Origin: Bacteroidales bacterium H5
GTDB lineage: Bacteria; Bacteroidota; Bacteroidia; Bacteroidales; Muribaculaceae
DNA length: 64,000 bases
NCBI GenBank assembly: GCA_001701225.1
Contig: DAAQ01000030.1
Location: forward strand, 1 to 64,000
Direction: 5' to 3'
Notes under the pieces: model-generated
Told to the model about the DNA's origin: nothing
The model's database searches: none
Seen by the model: the letters and a program-made list of their open reading frames with translations, nothing else
Part shown: piece after piece, positions 50,208-59,209 of the stretch
Position numbering within the stretch: the first letter of the stretch is position 1
Layout of the letters: every line of letters begins with the position of its first letter
Translations under genes and position numbers: made by a program

Positions 50208-51027
50208 GACACTTACCGGCCTCATCATGCTCGGCGCGCTCGCGGCATGCGGCGACGCCAACGGCACCAAGGAGGCCGCACGCCTGGTCGACGAGGCCAA
50301 CACCGCACTCGAAGCCAAGAACTACAGCCTGGCACTGAGTCTCGCCGACTCGGTGCGCACGGCCTATCCCCGAGCCATCGACCAGCGGCGCGAGGCCATA
50401 CACATATCCGCCGTGGCAAACGAGGGGCTCAACCTGCGGCGCCTCGAGAGCGCCGACTCGCTCCTCGCGGTGCTCGGTGTAAGGGCCGACTCGCTGGGAC
50501 GGCTTGTCAAGTTTGTCAGCAATCCAATCGAAGGCTATTATATCGCCGCCGGGGCCGATCCGCTCGACACCTATAACACCACAGGCATACAGGCCCGGCT
50601 CTCGCCCGAACGCATCTTCTACATCATCTCCACACTGAAGGGGAAAAGCGTCAACTCGACCTCTGTAAGCGTGAGCGACGGCACCACATCGGCCTCTACA
50701 GCCACTGTGGCTCATGACGGCGAGCGCAATGACCGCAGCCGCGGCGCCGAGGTGATAACATTCATGGCCCCCGAATGTGACTCCGTAGGCCGTTACATAC
50801 TCGAACACCGCACCTCACCCCTCACCCTGACCTTCAATGGCCGGGGCTCATATTCAGTCAAGTTGCCCCCCCGCACTGTCGAGCAGACAGCCACGCTCTA
50901 CGAGTATGCCGTGACCCTGCATCAGGCCTATCTCGCCTCGGTCGAGAAAGAGAGGTTGACCCGTGCCGTCGACATATCGCGCTCGCAGGCCGCACGCACA
51001 TTTGTCGAGAAAGATTCCGTTAAATAA
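50188..51027 (+). CDS. hypothetical lipoprotein
   Basis: A 279-residue protein with a lipoprotein signal (TGLIMLGALAAC, Cys21). The N-terminal half is helical and TPR-like (KEAARLVDEANTALEAKNYS; LADSVRTAYP; HISAVANEGLNLRRLE). The C-terminal half is beta-rich with a final helix (YEYAVTLHQAYLASVEKER). I do not recognise a named family. Its ATG lies 20 bases inside the end of relA, and the YihY-like gene follows 16 bases later, so it belongs to the same transcript. Confidence 0.78.
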   Translation: MFNAATKTLTGLIMLGALAACGDANGTKEAARLVDEANTALEAKNYSLALSLADSVRTAYPRAIDQRREAIHISAVANEGLNLRRLESADSLLAVLGVRADSLGRLVKFVSNPIEGYYIAAGADPLDTYNTTGIQARLSPERIFYIISTLKGKSVNSTSVSVSDGTTSASTATVAHDGERNDRSRGAEVITFMAPECDSVGRYILEHRTSPLTLTFNGRGSYSVKLPPRTVEQTATLYEYAVTLHQAYLASVEKERLTRAVDISRSQAARTFVEKDSVK

Positions 51028-51043
51028 ATAATCCCCAACAGCC

Positions 51044-52429
51044 GTGAGCAAAGACTCCTCTCCCTCAAGATGGTCAAGAATCGCAGACCGGGCCGTAGCC
51101 TTCTGGCAATACTGCTCGGACGGTGTGTGGACAGACCATCGTGACAATCTCAAGGTCAACACCATCAAGACCATCAACCTCACGGTGCGCACATTCCTCA
51201 GCACCGATCTCCAGAACAAGGCATACGCCCTGACCTACCAGACACTGCTTGCCATCGTCCCGGCGCTGGCGCTCCTCTTTGCCATCGGGCGCGGATTCGG
51301 GTTCCAGAACATGCTGCAGAGCCAGCTGTTCCAGTATCTCCCATCGCAGCACAAGGCACTCGAGATGGCCTTCTCATTCGTGGACTCATGTCTGGCACAG
51401 GCCTCGGAGGGTGTCTTCGTCGGGGTTGGCATAGTCTTCCTTCTGTGGACCATCATCTCGCTGCTCGACAACGTCGAGGAGACCTTCAACACAGTCTGGG
51501 GCGTCACCGTCGACCGCTCATTCTTCCGCAAGGTCACCGACTATCTCGCCATCTGCATCATATTGCCCATACTGATGATATGTTCGGGAGGCCTGCAGGT
51601 ATTCATGTCGTCGATGGTACAGAAACTGCTGCCCAATTTCCTGAGTCCCGTGCTCGAGTTTTTCCTCGACTGTGCCAGCGTCATGCTGTCATGGCTGTTT
51701 TTTGCGGGGGCATATACGCTCATCCCAAACGCCAAGGTCAAGTTCAAGAACGCGCTTCTTGCCGGCGTACTTGCGGGCACGGGATTCCAGATACTGCAGT
51801 GGCTATTCCTGAGCGGACAGCTCTATGTAGCGAAATACAATGCTATCTACGGCTCATTCTCGTTTCTGCCCCTGATGCTTATCTGGATGCAGCTATCGTG
51901 GCTCATCACACTTGCCGGGGCACTGATATGCTGCTCGGCACAGAACATATCCATGTTCACATACGACCGGCAGACCCGTACCATCTCGCGAGGATACCGG
52001 CACTTCGTCGCGGTGAGCATCCTGACACTGATAGTACGCCGCCACAACGACGCGCTGCCGCCGCTGACAGTCGCCGAAATATCGCGTCAGTATGCAATCC
52101 CCGCACGACTTGTATATGAGATTGTCAACCGCCTCATCTCCGCAGGCCTGCTCGTCAGGGTGCTTCCCGAGGGTGACGCAGACGCCGACCCGGCCATATT
52201 GCCGGTACAGCCGTCACTCCCCATTGAGAAATACACCCTCAACTATGTCAACCACACGCTCGACTCATACGGCGCGTCCTCTTTCATGGACTCGTTTGAC
52301 TCACGGTTCGAGAATGTGGCACGGCAGCTCGGAGAGATTGCCGCCACAGGTGCCACGCGGGGCGACATAATGCTCAAGGACATAGATTTCAAACCATATA
52401 CCAACACCAATAACAATTCACGACAATGA
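51044..52429 (+). CDS. YihY/BrkB-family inner membrane protein
   Basis: A 461-residue membrane protein. The core has six hydrophobic segments between residues 70 and 300 and family landmarks: NKAYALTYQTLLAIVPALAL, FVGVGIVFLLWTIISLLDNV, ETFNTVWGV, LFFAGAYTLIPNAKVKFKNA and GSFSFLPLMLIWMQLSWLI. The C-terminal 140 residues form a winged-helix-like cytoplasmic domain (PPLTVAEISRQYAIPARLVY) with a disordered tail. The start codon is GTG at 51044; no ATG exists early in the frame. Function of the family is unsettled. Its stop overlaps the ridA start (ATGA). Confidence 0.9.
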   Translation: MSKDSSPSRWSRIADRAVAFWQYCSDGVWTDHRDNLKVNTIKTINLTVRTFLSTDLQNKAYALTYQTLLAIVPALALLFAIGRGFGFQNMLQSQLFQYLPSQHKALEMAFSFVDSCLAQASEGVFVGVGIVFLLWTIISLLDNVEETFNTVWGVTVDRSFFRKVTDYLAICIILPILMICSGGLQVFMSSMVQKLLPNFLSPVLEFFLDCASVMLSWLFFAGAYTLIPNAKVKFKNALLAGVLAGTGFQILQWLFLSGQLYVAKYNAIYGSFSFLPLMLIWMQLSWLITLAGALICCSAQNISMFTYDRQTRTISRGYRHFVAVSILTLIVRRHNDALPPLTVAEISRQYAIPARLVYEIVNRLISAGLLVRVLPEGDADADPAILPVQPSLPIEKYTLNYVNHTLDSYGASSFMDSFDSRFENVARQLGEIAATGATRGDIMLKDIDFKPYTNTNNNSRQ

Positions 52430-52800
52430 AAGAAGTCATCTCTACCGAACTGGCTCCCGCAGCCATCGGTCCCTACAGCCAGGCCATAAAGGTCGGCAAC
52501 ATGCTGTTCTGCTCGGGCCAGATTCCCGTCAACCCTGCCAACGGCGAGATTCCCGGAGGCATCAAGGCCCAGACCGAGCAGGCCCTGGCCAATGTGTCGG
52601 CACTCCTCAACGCTGCAGGCGCCAGCGTAGACAACGTGGTCAAGACAACCGTATTCCTGTCGGACATAGCCAATTTCGCGCCCATGAACGAGGTCTATGC
52701 CACATTCTTCAACGCACCCTATCCCGCACGCTCGGCTGTCGCCGTGCGCGACCTGCCCAAGGGTGTACTCGTCGAGGTCGAGGTCATCGCCGCCCTCTGA
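52426..52800 (+). CDS. ridA: RidA family reactive intermediate deaminase
   Basis: A 124-residue trimeric enzyme of the YjgF/YER057c/UK114 family that hydrolyses reactive enamine/imine intermediates from PLP enzymes. Seen: PAAIGPYSQAIKVGNMLFCS, GQIPVNPANGEIPGG, VVKTTVFLSDIANFAPMNEV, and the C-terminal PARSAVAVRDLPKGVLVEVE with the substrate-binding Arg. Length and motifs fit fully. Last gene of the relA-lipoprotein-YihY-ridA run; a strong terminator follows. Confidence 0.95.
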   Translation: MKEVISTELAPAAIGPYSQAIKVGNMLFCSGQIPVNPANGEIPGGIKAQTEQALANVSALLNAAGASVDNVVKTTVFLSDIANFAPMNEVYATFFNAPYPARSAVAVRDLPKGVLVEVEVIAAL

Positions 52801-52815
52801 CATATCGGATTCCCA

Positions 52816-52860
52816 TATGTCCCGTCCGCCACGCCGGACGGGACATACTTTTGCTTTACA
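52816..52860 (+). terminator. rho-independent terminator after ridA
   Basis: TATGTCCCGTCC (52816-52827) and GGACGGGACATA (52836-52847) form a perfect 12-bp stem with an 8-base loop, followed by CTTTTGCTTT. Confidence 0.85.
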
Positions 52861-52875
52861 ATTCAAATATCCGGC

Positions 52876-52894
52876 ATTTTGATACGGTCAAAAT
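52876..52894. promoter_or_regulatory. inverted repeat upstream of the DsbD-like gene
   Basis: ATTTTGA (52876-52882), 5 bases, TCAAAAT (52888-52894). It lies about 55 bases upstream of the -7 element of the DsbD-like gene and could be a regulator site. Small size, so chance is possible in AT-rich sequence. Confidence 0.35.
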
Positions 52895-52947
52895 ATGAAT
52901 ACCGTCAATTTCAACTCTTTTTAACACAGAATCATGGCGATTTTCAT

Positions 52948-52955
52948 TAATTTTG
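52948..52955 (+). promoter_or_regulatory. -7 promoter element of the DsbD-like gene
   Basis: TAATTTTG matches TAnnTTTG. It lies after the earliest possible ATG of the frame (52934), so transcription begins downstream of that ATG and the start at 52991 is the real one. The -33 is unclear. Confidence 0.55.
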
Positions 52956-52990
52956 CAGATATTTTGACCAATCACTATCAGAAAGGAACG

Positions 52991-55024
52991 ATGACACGAC
53001 GATTCACCCTCACAATGCTGGCAGTTTTCGCAGCCGTACTATCGGCAGTGGCTCAGATAATGACCCCTGTGAAATGGGCCGGCGACATGAAAATGACCGG
53101 CGATGACAAAGGCGAGATAATACTCACCGCCACCATCGACGCAGGATGGCACCTCTATTCATGGGATTTTGCCGCAGGTGAAGGCCCCCAGCCACTCGAC
53201 ATCACGTTCGACCTCGATGGCGCCACCCTCGACGGAAAGCTGATACCCTCGGCCCCGGCACACAAAGAGATGGACGAGATTTTCGAGATGGAACTCTCGT
53301 GGTGGACATCGTCTGTGACCATCCGTCAGAAATTCACAGCCATGGCGCCCCAGTTCAAGATTGACGCCAACATACGCTTCGGAGCATGCAACGACCAGAA
53401 CTGCATCCCCCCCTCAAAAGAGAATTTCTCATTCTCGGGCACAGCCAAAGTGAAGGCCGCGAAGAAGGAGGAGAAAAAAGAGGAGGCCCTCCCAGCCGCA
53501 GAGGTGACAGAAACAGCCGATACACCAGAAGCACCCGCAGATACCGCGAAGATTGCCCCCGACACCACACTGACAGCAGCCCCGGCAGTCGCCAACGCCG
53601 ACAGCAATGTGCCTGACCTGTGGGCTCCCGTCGATTTCGAAGGGAACGACAACAATGCCGAGATAGCCGGGAAATCATTGCTGTATATCTTCCTGACCTG
53701 TTTCCTCGGAGGTCTCGTGGCCCTCTTCACACCATGCGTGTGGCCCATGATACCGATGACCGTCAGCTTCTTCCTCAAGAAAGGCAAAGACCGCTCCAAG
53801 TCTATCGCCGACGCCTGCATATACGGAGTCTCAATCATAGTGATATATGTGGCCCTCGGCCTCATAATCACCGGAATCTTCGGTGCAAGCTCGCTCAACG
53901 CGCTCTCGACATCGGCTGTATGCAATATCATCTTCTTCCTTCTCCTCGTCGTGTTCGCCATATCGTTCTTCGGCGCATTCGAGATAAAGCTCCCCTCTTC
54001 GTGGGCCAACCGTATGGACGCCACAGCCGAGCGCACCACCGGACTGCTGTCGATATTCTTCATGGCATTCACCCTTACGCTGGTGTCATTCTCGTGCACA
54101 GGCCCTATCATCGGCACACTGCTTGTCGAGGCCGCCTCGATGGGCAATGTCTGGGGCCCGGCAATCGGTATGCTCGGATTCTCCACAGCCCTCGCGCTGC
54201 CGTTCATGCTCTTCGCCATGTTCCCGACCATGCTGCAGAGCGCACCCCGCTCGGGCGGCTGGATGAACACACTCAAGGTGGTGCTCGGATTTGTCGAGCT
54301 CGCACTCTCGCTCAAGTTCCTCTCTGTCGCCGACCTCGCATACGGCTGGCACATACTTGACCGCGAGGCATTCCTTGCCCTCTGGATTGTCATCTTCCTG
54401 CTTCTCGGACTCTACCTGCTCGGCAAGTTCAATTTCTCACACTATGGCGAGGCCGACTCAAGCATCGGCGTGACACGCTTCTTCCTTGCCATGGCATCGC
54501 TCGCCTTCACGGTCTACCTGCTTCCCGGCCTCTGGGGCGCACCGCTCAAGGGTGTCAGTGCATTCGTGCCGCCGCTCTATACCCAGGACTTCAACCTCTA
54601 CGGCAATTCGTTCAAAGAGTATGACGATTTTGAAGAGGGCATGCGCATAGGGCGCGAGCAGGGCAAGCCTGTGCTCATCGATTTCTCTGGCCACGGATGC
54701 GTCAACTGCCGCAAGATGGAGGGTGCAGTGCTCGATAACGAGAATGTCAAGGCCTTGATTTCGGACAATTTTGTAGTTGTCAAGCTGATGGTCGACGAGA
54801 AGGCCCCCCTCCCCCAGCCTATGGAGGTTCAGGAGAACGGCAAGACCGTACGTCTCACCACCTATGGCGACAAATGGAGCTATCTGCAGCGCTACAAGTT
54901 CAACGCCAACGCCCAGCCCTATTACGTCATACTCAACGACAAGGGCCAGCTCCTCTCGGGCCCCTTCTCTTACGACGAAAACATCCCCCGTTTCACCGAA
55001 TTCCTTGAAAAAGGACTTAAATAA
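52991..55024 (+). CDS. dsbD: DsbD-like protein-disulfide reductase
   Basis: A 677-residue inner-membrane protein that passes electrons from cytoplasmic thioredoxin to periplasmic disulfides. Order: signal peptide (TLTMLAVFAAVLSAVAQ), N-terminal periplasmic domain with Cys133 and Cys138 (GACNDQNC), an acidic/Ala linker, an eight-helix CcdA-like core (CVWPMIPMTVSFFLKKGKDR; SFSCTGPIIGTLLVEAA) with its two membrane cysteines, and a C-terminal thioredoxin domain with Cys570-Val-Asn-Cys573 (FSGHGCVNCRKMEG). All redox cysteines expected for a working electron relay are present. The ATG at 52991 follows AAAGGA. Confidence 0.93.
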   Translation: MTRRFTLTMLAVFAAVLSAVAQIMTPVKWAGDMKMTGDDKGEIILTATIDAGWHLYSWDFAAGEGPQPLDITFDLDGATLDGKLIPSAPAHKEMDEIFEMELSWWTSSVTIRQKFTAMAPQFKIDANIRFGACNDQNCIPPSKENFSFSGTAKVKAAKKEEKKEEALPAAEVTETADTPEAPADTAKIAPDTTLTAAPAVANADSNVPDLWAPVDFEGNDNNAEIAGKSLLYIFLTCFLGGLVALFTPCVWPMIPMTVSFFLKKGKDRSKSIADACIYGVSIIVIYVALGLIITGIFGASSLNALSTSAVCNIIFFLLLVVFAISFFGAFEIKLPSSWANRMDATAERTTGLLSIFFMAFTLTLVSFSCTGPIIGTLLVEAASMGNVWGPAIGMLGFSTALALPFMLFAMFPTMLQSAPRSGGWMNTLKVVLGFVELALSLKFLSVADLAYGWHILDREAFLALWIVIFLLLGLYLLGKFNFSHYGEADSSIGVTRFFLAMASLAFTVYLLPGLWGAPLKGVSAFVPPLYTQDFNLYGNSFKEYDDFEEGMRIGREQGKPVLIDFSGHGCVNCRKMEGAVLDNENVKALISDNFVVVKLMVDEKAPLPQPMEVQENGKTVRLTTYGDKWSYLQRYKFNANAQPYYVILNDKGQLLSGPFSYDENIPRFTEFLEKGLK

Positions 55025-55180
55025 TTAGAAATTAGGAATGAGAAATTAGAAATCAATTAGAAATGAGGAATTAGAAATTAGTAATGAAAGACTACCGATT
55101 CCACATTCCTAATTGATTTCTAATTTCTCATTCCTAATTGAATCCAATTTCTAATTTCTAATTTCCCATTTCTAATTGTA
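55022..55180. repeat. AT-rich array of ATTAGAAATTAG-like units with a 30-bp perfect inverted repeat
   Basis: About 160 bases built from units such as AATTAGAAATTA and GGAATGAGAAATTAG. The left half reads in one polarity and the right half in the opposite. The block 55031-55060 is repeated as its exact reverse complement at 55109-55138 (30 of 30), with a 48-base loop. Further matching units extend the stem on both sides imperfectly. The array begins at the DsbD stop codon and ends six bases before the GTG start of the next gene. It may act as terminator, regulator of the next gene, or a small mobile repeat. Confidence 0.85.
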
Positions 55181-55185
55181 AGAAA

Positions 55186-55716
55186 GTGTCAAAGCTCGCT
55201 CTCCGCAAGGCCATAGCCGATTTTGATGCTCCGCAGTTGCGCGAGCTCCTGATGGACATATATACCCGAAGCCGTGAGGCCAAGGAACTGCTCGATTTCT
55301 ATGCCACACCTGACGTTGACAAGAAATTCGACGAATACAAGAAGCTCATCGACAAGGAGGTCTATCGTGTCAAGCGTCGGCGTCCAGCCCCGAGGATGCG
55401 CGAGATACGGGCCGCAATACGCAAATTTGTCAGGCTCGAGCCCGGTGACGAGGCGGTGGGACAACTTATGGCCGAGACCGTGATAGAGCTGTGCAACATG
55501 GCCAAATCGACTTTCGTCGACGACAAGCTCGCCGAACAGACAGACAGGCTTTTTGCCGACACGCTCGAATATCTCAAAGCGCGCCGTATGGCCGAGGATT
55601 ACGGTTTCCGTTTCCGCAAGGCCATCGGGAACATCCGTCCCGAAGACAGATATTGCCTTTTGCGCCGTCTGCTCGCCTCGACCCTGCGTGTGGCCCTCCC
55701 CGATATGCCCGAATGA
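55186..55716 (+). CDS. DUF6155-like conserved protein
   Basis: A 176-residue soluble, almost wholly helical protein (LALRKAIADFDAPQLRELLM; TRSREAKELLDFYATPDVDK; YKKLIDKEVYRVKRRR). It resembles the DUF6155 family of Bacteroidetes; function unknown. The start codon is GTG, with only AAGAAA before it as a weak ribosome site. The upstream region is fully occupied by the AT-rich repeat array, so its native promoter may have been displaced. Confidence 0.7.
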   Translation: MSKLALRKAIADFDAPQLRELLMDIYTRSREAKELLDFYATPDVDKKFDEYKKLIDKEVYRVKRRRPAPRMREIRAAIRKFVRLEPGDEAVGQLMAETVIELCNMAKSTFVDDKLAEQTDRLFADTLEYLKARRMAEDYGFRFRKAIGNIRPEDRYCLLRRLLASTLRVALPDMPE

Positions 55717-55791
55717 CCGCGATAGAGCGCCAAAACACGGGGTATTGATAACTTTTTTGGTGAAATGAAAGGTATTTCGGGCTATTTTTCG

Positions 55792-55799
55792 TAATTTTG
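55792..55799 (+). promoter_or_regulatory. -7 promoter element of prs
   Basis: TAATTTTG fits TAnnTTTG, 75 bases before the prs ATG. The -33 TTTG at 19-21 bp is missing; a TTTTTTGG run lies farther upstream. Confidence 0.5.
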
Positions 55800-55874
55800 C
55801 GGCATGTTTGACACTGCCCTCCTTTCGGGGAGAGCCCGTAAGACGTGAAATATCCAATCACTTCACATAAACTT

Positions 55875-56819
55875 ATGACTGACTGTCTGCCACCAATCAA
55901 AATTTTCTCAGGCACACGCTCGACCTACATGGCCGAGGAGATTTGCCGGGAGCTGGGTTGCGAGCTCGGCAAAATGAACATCCAGTACTTTGCCGACGGC
56001 GAATTTGAAGTCTCGTTTGAGGAGTCTATCCGCGGGTGCGAGGTCTATCTCGTCCAGTCGACTTTCCCCAATTCGGACAACCTCATGGAACTTCTGCTGA
56101 TGATTGACGCCGCCAAGCGTGCCTCGGCAGCCTCCATCATCGCCGTGATGCCTTATTTCGGCTGGGCGCGCCAGGACCGCAAGGACAAGCCCCGCGTATC
56201 CATCGCCGCCAAGCTCGTGGCCAACCTGCTCACTACCGCAGGGGTCGACCGCGTCATCACTATGGATCTCCATGCCGACCAGATCCAGGGTTTCTTCGAC
56301 ATCCCCGTCGACCACCTTTATGCTTCGTCAGTGTTCATCCCCTACATCCAGAGTCTCGGACTCAAGGACCTTGTCATCGCCTCGCCCGACGTCGGTGGCG
56401 CCAAGCGTGCCAACAGCTACTCCAAGTATCTGAATGTACCCCTCGTGCTCTGCCACAAGCAGCGCGCCAAGGCCAACGTGGTGGCAAACATGACAGTGAT
56501 AGGCGACGTCAAGGACAAAGATGTCATCATCATTGACGACATGGTAGACACAGCCGGAACAATCACCAAGGCCGCCGACCTGATGAAGGAGAACGGAGCC
56601 CGCTCGGTACGCGCACTCTGCTCGCACGCCATCATGAGTGACCCCGCATCCGAGCGCGTCGACAACTCGGCACTCTCCGAGATGATGTTCACCAACTCGA
56701 TTCCCTTCAACAAGAACTGCCGCAAGGCCACGATACTCTCGGTGGCACGTCTGTTTGCAGACACCATCCGCCGTGTCCATACCCACGAGTCAATCTCGTC
56801 GCAGTATCTCATAAAATAA
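55875..56819 (+). CDS. prs: ribose-phosphate pyrophosphokinase
   Basis: Makes PRPP from ribose 5-phosphate and ATP for purine, pyrimidine, His, Trp and NAD synthesis. It has 314 residues, standard for class I. Seen: IKIFSGTRSTYMAEEICREL, NIQYFADGEFEVSFEES, the flexible loop YFGWARQDRKDKPRVSIAAK, ITMDLHADQIQGFFDIPVDH and the PRPP loop VIIIDDMVDTAGTITKAADL. The ATG at 55875 is preferred to the GTG at 55845. A strong terminator follows, so it is monocistronic. Confidence 0.96.
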   Translation: MTDCLPPIKIFSGTRSTYMAEEICRELGCELGKMNIQYFADGEFEVSFEESIRGCEVYLVQSTFPNSDNLMELLLMIDAAKRASAASIIAVMPYFGWARQDRKDKPRVSIAAKLVANLLTTAGVDRVITMDLHADQIQGFFDIPVDHLYASSVFIPYIQSLGLKDLVIASPDVGGAKRANSYSKYLNVPLVLCHKQRAKANVVANMTVIGDVKDKDVIIIDDMVDTAGTITKAADLMKENGARSVRALCSHAIMSDPASERVDNSALSEMMFTNSIPFNKNCRKATILSVARLFADTIRRVHTHESISSQYLIK

Positions 56820-56837
56820 CCCGACCGAAGGTCATAA

Positions 56838-56881
56838 GGACAGGGGCCTGCGGCACACGCCGCGCCCCTGTCCGGATTTTT
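56838..56881 (+). terminator. rho-independent terminator after prs
   Basis: GGACAGGGGC (56838-56847) pairs with GCCCCTGTCC (56864-56873) in a perfect 10-bp stem, followed by GGATTTTT. Confidence 0.85.
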
Positions 56882-56897
56882 AACATTCGGCCCTCAA
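56877..56897 (+). repeat. first copy of a 21-base direct repeat (TTTTTAACATTCGGCCCTCA)
   Basis: This 21-base string, starting with the T run of the prs terminator, occurs exactly again at 61990-62010. Here it lies 17 bases before the peptidase ATG. A shared core TTTAACATTCG is also at 61950-61960. Confidence 0.8.
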
Positions 56898-56913
56898 CCG
56901 CCAATCTTACCTT

Positions 56914-59079
56914 ATGAATCTCAAATCAATGATAGTCACAGCCGGCCTCGCAGCCTCGCTCGCAGCCTGCAGCGGGGGCGCACAGGAGGAAGGAGTCCTG
57001 ATTGACAAGCCCGATTTCAAGACCGAGACCGGGATATTTGACATCGACGCCCTCGAGGCCCTGGGCCGCGTGAGCGATGTCAAGGTGTCGCCCGACGGCA
57101 CCAAGGTGCTCTTTGCCATCTCGTACGAGAGTGTCGAGGAGAACAAGAGCAACGCCGACCTCTATACCATGAACCTCGATGGTTCGGACCTGAAGCGCAT
57201 CACCCGCACCGGGTCGAGCGAGGGCAATTTCTGCTGGCTCGACGGAGGCAAGAAGATTGCCTTCACATATCCTGTCGACGGCAAGCCGCAGGTATGGACG
57301 ATGAACGCCGACGGATCTGACCGCAAGCAGGCCAGCGATGTCGAGAAGGGTGTCGAGGGATTCCTCTTCTCGCCCGACGGCTCGAAAGTCATCGTCGTGT
57401 CGACCGTCAAGTATTCGCGCGACGCCAAAGATATATATCCCGACCTGCCCAAGGCCACAGGACGTGTCATCGACGACCTCATGTACAAGCACTGGGACGA
57501 GTGGATAACAGAGATTCCCCACCCCTTCGTAGGTGAGTTTGACGGGACAAAAATCACGGCCCTCGAGGACATCATGGCCGACGAGCTCCGCTTCGAGTCG
57601 CCCCTGCGTCCCTTCGGAGGCATCGAGCAGTTCGCGTGGGCGCCCGACTCGAAGAGCCTGGTCTACACATCGCGCAAGAAGAGCGGTGTCGACTATGCCG
57701 TATCGACCAATTCAGACCTCTATCTCTATGACGTAGCCTCAAAGCAGACCCGCAATCTCACCGAGGGGATGATGGGCTATGACATTAACCCCACATTCTC
57801 GCCCGACGGCAACACCCTGGCATGGCTCTCGATGGAGCGCGACGGATATGAGAGCGACAAGAACCGCATCTTCACCCTCGACATGGCCACCGGCACCAGG
57901 ACCGACCTTACAGCCGAATGGGACTATACTGCCGACGCCATCGCATGGAATCACGACGGAAAGTCGATATATTTCATCTCGGCCAAGGATGGCGTGACAC
58001 CCATCTTCAGCATCGACACCGCCACCCGCGAGGTCAAGACCGTGGCCGACGGCACATGCGACTATACCGCGCTCGCCCCGGTTCCCGATGGCTCGCTGGT
58101 TACGCTGCGCCACTCGATGCTCTATCCCAACGAGGTCTTCCATATCTCCGCACAGGGTGAGGTAAAGCAGATCTCGAACGTCAACACAGAGCTGCTCGCT
58201 TCGCTCCAGATGCCCACCGTCGAGAAGAAGATGGTACCCACCACCGACGGCAAGATGATGACCGTCTGGACAGTCTATCCCCAGGATTTTGACTCGACAA
58301 AGACATACCCGGCCCTGCTCTACTGTCAGGGTGGTCCCCAGCAGGCAGTGAGCCAGTTCTGGAGCTACCGATGGAATTTCGCCCTCATGGCCGCCAACGG
58401 CTATATCGTCATCGCCCCCAACCGCCGCGGCCTTCCCGGCTTCGGTACAGAGTGGAACGAGCAGATCTCGGGCGACTATCCCGGCCAGAACATGAAGGAC
58501 TATCTCGCTGCAGTCGACTACATGAAGCAGTATCCCTTCATTGACCCGGCCCGCATCGGCGCGACAGGCGCCAGCTACGGCGGATTCTCGGTCTACTGGC
58601 TCGCGGGCAACCACGAGAAGCGTTTTGCCGCCCTGCTGGCACACGCAGGCATCTTCAACATGGAGGCACAGTATCTCGAGACCGAAGAGATGTGGTTTGC
58701 CAACTGGGACATGGGCGGAGGCGCCCTGCGCAAGGACGCCGATGCGACCGTAGAGCCCGATTTCGGAGCCTTCTGGCGCAAGGACAACGCCACGGCACAG
58801 CGCACATTCGCCATGTCGCCCCACAGGTTTGTCGACAAGTGGGACACTCCCATCATGATATCACACGGCGAGTTCGACTACCGCATCCTGTCGTCGCAGG
58901 GCGAGATGGCATTCAACGCCGCCAAGCTCAGGGGTATTCCGGCCGAGATGGTGATATTCCCCGACGAGAACCACTGGATTCTCAAACCCCAGAACGCCAT
59001 CATGTGGCAGCGGCTCTTCTTCCGCTGGTTCGACAGATGGCTCAAACCTCAGAGCGGGGCTGCCGACAAAGCTGAATAA
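56914..59079 (+). CDS. S9 family prolyl oligopeptidase-type peptidase (lipoprotein)
   Basis: A 721-residue serine peptidase of the S9 (DPP-like) family. A lipobox (LAASLAAC) places it in the cell envelope. The N-terminal two thirds are a beta-propeller with TolB/WD-type repeats (VSPDGTKVLFAIS; FSPDGSKVIVV; FSPDGNTLAWLSM). The C-terminal alpha/beta-hydrolase has the triad Ser554 (GASYGG), Asp655 (HGEFDYR) and His687 (ENHWI). It should cut short peptides at the cell surface or in the periplasm. It ends before a strong terminator, so it is a single-gene transcript. Confidence 0.93.
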   Translation: MNLKSMIVTAGLAASLAACSGGAQEEGVLIDKPDFKTETGIFDIDALEALGRVSDVKVSPDGTKVLFAISYESVEENKSNADLYTMNLDGSDLKRITRTGSSEGNFCWLDGGKKIAFTYPVDGKPQVWTMNADGSDRKQASDVEKGVEGFLFSPDGSKVIVVSTVKYSRDAKDIYPDLPKATGRVIDDLMYKHWDEWITEIPHPFVGEFDGTKITALEDIMADELRFESPLRPFGGIEQFAWAPDSKSLVYTSRKKSGVDYAVSTNSDLYLYDVASKQTRNLTEGMMGYDINPTFSPDGNTLAWLSMERDGYESDKNRIFTLDMATGTRTDLTAEWDYTADAIAWNHDGKSIYFISAKDGVTPIFSIDTATREVKTVADGTCDYTALAPVPDGSLVTLRHSMLYPNEVFHISAQGEVKQISNVNTELLASLQMPTVEKKMVPTTDGKMMTVWTVYPQDFDSTKTYPALLYCQGGPQQAVSQFWSYRWNFALMAANGYIVIAPNRRGLPGFGTEWNEQISGDYPGQNMKDYLAAVDYMKQYPFIDPARIGATGASYGGFSVYWLAGNHEKRFAALLAHAGIFNMEAQYLETEEMWFANWDMGGGALRKDADATVEPDFGAFWRKDNATAQRTFAMSPHRFVDKWDTPIMISHGEFDYRILSSQGEMAFNAAKLRGIPAEMVIFPDENHWILKPQNAIMWQRLFFRWFDRWLKPQSGAADKAE

Positions 59080-59113
59080 GCCGGACAACACAAGCATCAA
59101 GAATCAACCAACA

Positions 59114-59151
59114 GACAGCCTGCCGAGACACATCAGACCCGGCAGGCTGTC
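59114..59151 (+). terminator. terminator after the S9 peptidase gene
   Basis: GACAGCCTGCC (59114-59124) and GGCAGGCTGTC (59141-59151) give a perfect 11-bp stem with a 16-base loop, then TTACAAT. A second small hairpin, TCCGGCC/GGCCGGA at 59167-59188, follows just before the fkp start. Confidence 0.7.
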
Positions 59152-59209
59152 TTACAATAAATCCACTCCGGCCCGTCGTGCGGCCGGACACTCACAATTC
59201 TAATCACCC

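Noticed and set aside
52934..52990. Longer start for the DsbD-like protein
   Set aside because: The stretch contains the TAATTTTG promoter element and precedes a normal signal peptide with a ribosome site at 52991.
55022..55180. CRISPR array
   Set aside because: Units are short, overlapping and variable, the two halves run in opposite polarity, there are no unique spacers of constant length and no cas gene is present.
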